Of a DNA stretch of 64,000 nucleotides, positions 62,234 through 64,000 are shown in pieces; position 1 is the first letter of the stretch, and each line of letters begins with the position of its first letter. Position numbers and translations under genes: made by a program. The notes beneath the pieces are model-generated. The model worked only from the letters and a program-made list of their open reading frames with translations, had not been told where the DNA came from and ran no database searches. The stretch is from Phyto melanocephala (Eukaryota; Arthropoda; Insecta; Diptera; Rhinophoridae), in the NCBI GenBank assembly GCA_941918925.1, contig OW799235.1, positions 37,718,701 through 37,782,700 on the forward strand, given 5' to 3'.

Positions 62234-62646
62234 TCAATTATTGGCAATATCCATCCTTGTAGAAGTTGACGCTTGTGGTTCTGATGATCTTGTTTTCTTC
62301 GTAGGTTGTTCATATTCATGGTCTGAGTCTGTATCGTCATCCGAAATGCACATACTATTCAAGGGCGTGTTTCTTTCACTGTGTCCACCAATTTCAATGT
62401 CTTAATCTTCGGTGCTTTCTTCAAACTGCATAATTGTGGAACTCTACCAACAAACCTCCGCAAGCAATGCATCCAATTTTTTGCTTTTGAACCGCTTTTC
62501 AAATGGCATGGTCACCTGGTGGAACCTCTCTCCTTGTTCGTCTGATTCCTGAGGTGATTGTGCCAAAAAAGTATCGAGGTGGTGGTGCAAGAAATGCAAT
62601 TTCAGCGTCATGGATGCACCGATTTTTTCGAAATAAAACAGCAACC
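62234..62646 (-). pseudogene. Relic of the HGER-motif protein family, copy 2
   Basis: Minus strand, one frame throughout: MTLKLHFLHHHLDTFLAQSP, QESDEQGERFHQVTMPFEKR, KLDALLAEVCW, stop, FEESTED, stop, then an acidic serine-rich tail NSMCISDDDTDSDHEYEQPT, KKTRSSEPQASTSTR and a final stop at 62234. The words F-L-x-H-x-L-D-x-F, SDE-GERFHQ and the CW ending are those of an uncharacterised family repeated in arthropod genomes. Two in-frame stops but no shifts suggest moderate age. The acidic, lysine-rich tail may be native. Function unknown. Confidence 0.6.
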
Positions 62647-62924
62647 TGTCCAGAGCAACAGGTTCATATTTCGATGCATTTTATAATACCGCTTTAGTAT
62701 CGTTTTCTTATTGAAAAAGTTTGCCATATTGGTGCATTTTACAATATAATTTTCAAGGGAAAATAGTGCTTTTTAGTTCGAAATCTTAAGAAAACACAAA
62801 TAAAATATCTTATCAAAAAGTTGCTACCATTAAGAAAAAATAAAACTTTTTATTTGTCTTATGTGAAATATGTGTAATTCTTTGGAGCCTTGTGTCAAAG
62901 TTGACAGATTAGAAAAGGCATATA

Positions 62925-63007
62925 CGATGTGAGATTATACCTATGTACATGATGGTGAAGGGTATTATCAGATTCGGCACTGCCGAATATAGCACTCTTA
63001 CTTGTTT
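62925..63007 (+). repeat. Helentron-like 3' end fragment
   Basis: GATGGTGAAGGGTATTATCA, GATTCGGCACTGCCGAATAT (hairpin) and AGCACTCTTACTTGTT: a well-preserved terminal piece with the rest missing to the left. Confidence 0.7.
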
Positions 63008-63244
63008 TTAACTGGTTTTATGCACTTTTTTTTAAATTTTTTAAGCACTTTTTATATACACATTGTTAATTGATTTTTATTATTATTTAATAAATGTTAA
63101 TTTAAAATTTTGTACAAAATTTTCATTTAATTTTTAATATGCTATGTATATATTAAAATTATTTCTTTTTAATTTTTAATTAACGCTAAATAGCGTCCAA
63201 TTTTTCTTCAATTTAACTGTAAGTTGCATTAATTTGGTTTTTGC

Positions 63245-63740
63245 AAAAATTATTTAGTGCAAAAGCTAAGGGATCAAAGTTCAATAGTAATATAATTTGC
63301 TTTTGTATATTGGAATTCACCAAAAACTAACATTTTATGTACAGAAAACAGGTTATATTTTTATAGTTTTATTATAGTGGGTTAGTAACTAAAAAGTGAC
63401 TAATAATGACGACAATTTAAATTACTATAAAATTGATCAGAAGGAAGAGCAAAACACGAAACACGTATATTTTGTTTTTGCAAAATATTTTACTAACGAA
63501 AAAGTAACTTCTAATGCACAATAAAAGTGTCATATTTTTATAATTTTAGTATACTTTTTAAGTGACTTAATAGTCGGTATTTCGATAGTTTAAATTACAA
63601 TAAAATTGATCAGAAGGAAGAATAAAAATCGAAATAAATGTAATTTGTTGTTGTGAAATTGGACACTATATACTAGTTGTGTCGAAGTAGTGACTATTAA
63701 GACACAACTATCCAAAATTAAACTTCCATTTGCTGGCAGG
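63245..63740. repeat. Degenerate tandem repeat, ~173-bp period
   Basis: TAAATTACTATAAAATTGAT (63418) recurs as TAAATTACAATAAAATTGAT (63591), followed in each by CAGAAGGAAGA and preceded by related AAGTGACTAATA/AAGTGACTTAATAGT blocks. A third partial unit precedes the Helitron end at 63773, so this may be the central repeat region of another Helitron. Confidence 0.55.
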
Positions 63741-63773
63741 GCACACACAGAGTTTCACTTTTATATATATAGA
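63740..63773 (-). mobile_element. Helitron 5' terminus, same family as 1342-2705
   Basis: Minus strand TCTATATATATAAAAGTGAA, then ACTCTGTGTGTG, identical to the 5' end of the other copies. The typical 120-bp units are absent to the left; a different 173-bp repeat lies there instead. Confidence 0.65.
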
Positions 63774-64000
63774 TATAGATCGATAGATAGATAGATAAAA
63801 ATATAAATTAACATTGTTGCCACTACGTTTATTAAGAACTAAACTAAGTAATCGGTAAAGTAATGCTCTGGAAAGGATAATAAAAAAATTGTTTGTCTTT
63901 TGGCGCTTACTCTATTAGTGTGAAATAGGATCAAAGTATAATATTTAGAAAAAACCTTAACAAAGCAAATTATAAGCGCAACTACGTAAAAAATAACTGC

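Overview
The window is AT-rich, non-coding animal DNA, most likely from a brachyceran (schizophoran) fly. That guess rests on the kinds of transposon remains present, the TATG/AC microsatellites and the base composition; the species cannot be named. I found no convincing host gene, tRNA or rRNA, and no intact transposase or polymerase. The window is a layered set of transposon copies and fossils separated by long plain AT-rich stretches, and reads like intergenic or large-intron DNA.

Layout. 1-10 kb: a non-autonomous Helitron (1342-2705) beside a 5'-truncated Jockey-type retrotransposon (2706-4684), a decayed Helentron/DINE-1-like copy, and a hAT deletion derivative (7025-8372). 10-13 kb: a large Helentron/DINE-1-like element with about 288-bp central repeats and an embedded mariner deletion derivative. 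16-18 kb: a relic of an unnamed arthropod repeat-associated protein and a second hAT element. 20-24 kb: a full-length but dead Tc1-like element, then a second Tc1-like relic split by a Helentron-like insertion. 24-30 kb: a mariner relic and more Helentron-like copies. 30.8 kb: a 192-bp MITE with P-element-like ends. 33-40 kb: a non-LTR relic and a dense cluster of Helentron-like copies. 40.5-43.2 kb: two Helitrons and a TA-flanked mariner element with DD41D spacing. 45-49.5 kb: mariner and RNase H relics and a third short Helitron. 53.8-56.8 kb: a palindromic MITE, an inverted-repeat element and a third hAT element. 57.6-63.8 kb: another non-LTR relic, a mariner relic, a second copy of the unnamed protein family and Helitron/Helentron ends.

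These sequences do not form a pathway. What links them is insertion history. Exact target duplications (8 bp for three hAT elements and the P-like MITE, TA for the Tc1/mariner elements, TTA for the palindrome) fix several boundaries to the base. The most unusual structures are the Helentron-like family that carries the same mariner derivative in three copies, the 487-bp higher-order repeat inside the first Helitron, the P-like MITE, and the family-specific subterminal boxes of the three hAT elements.
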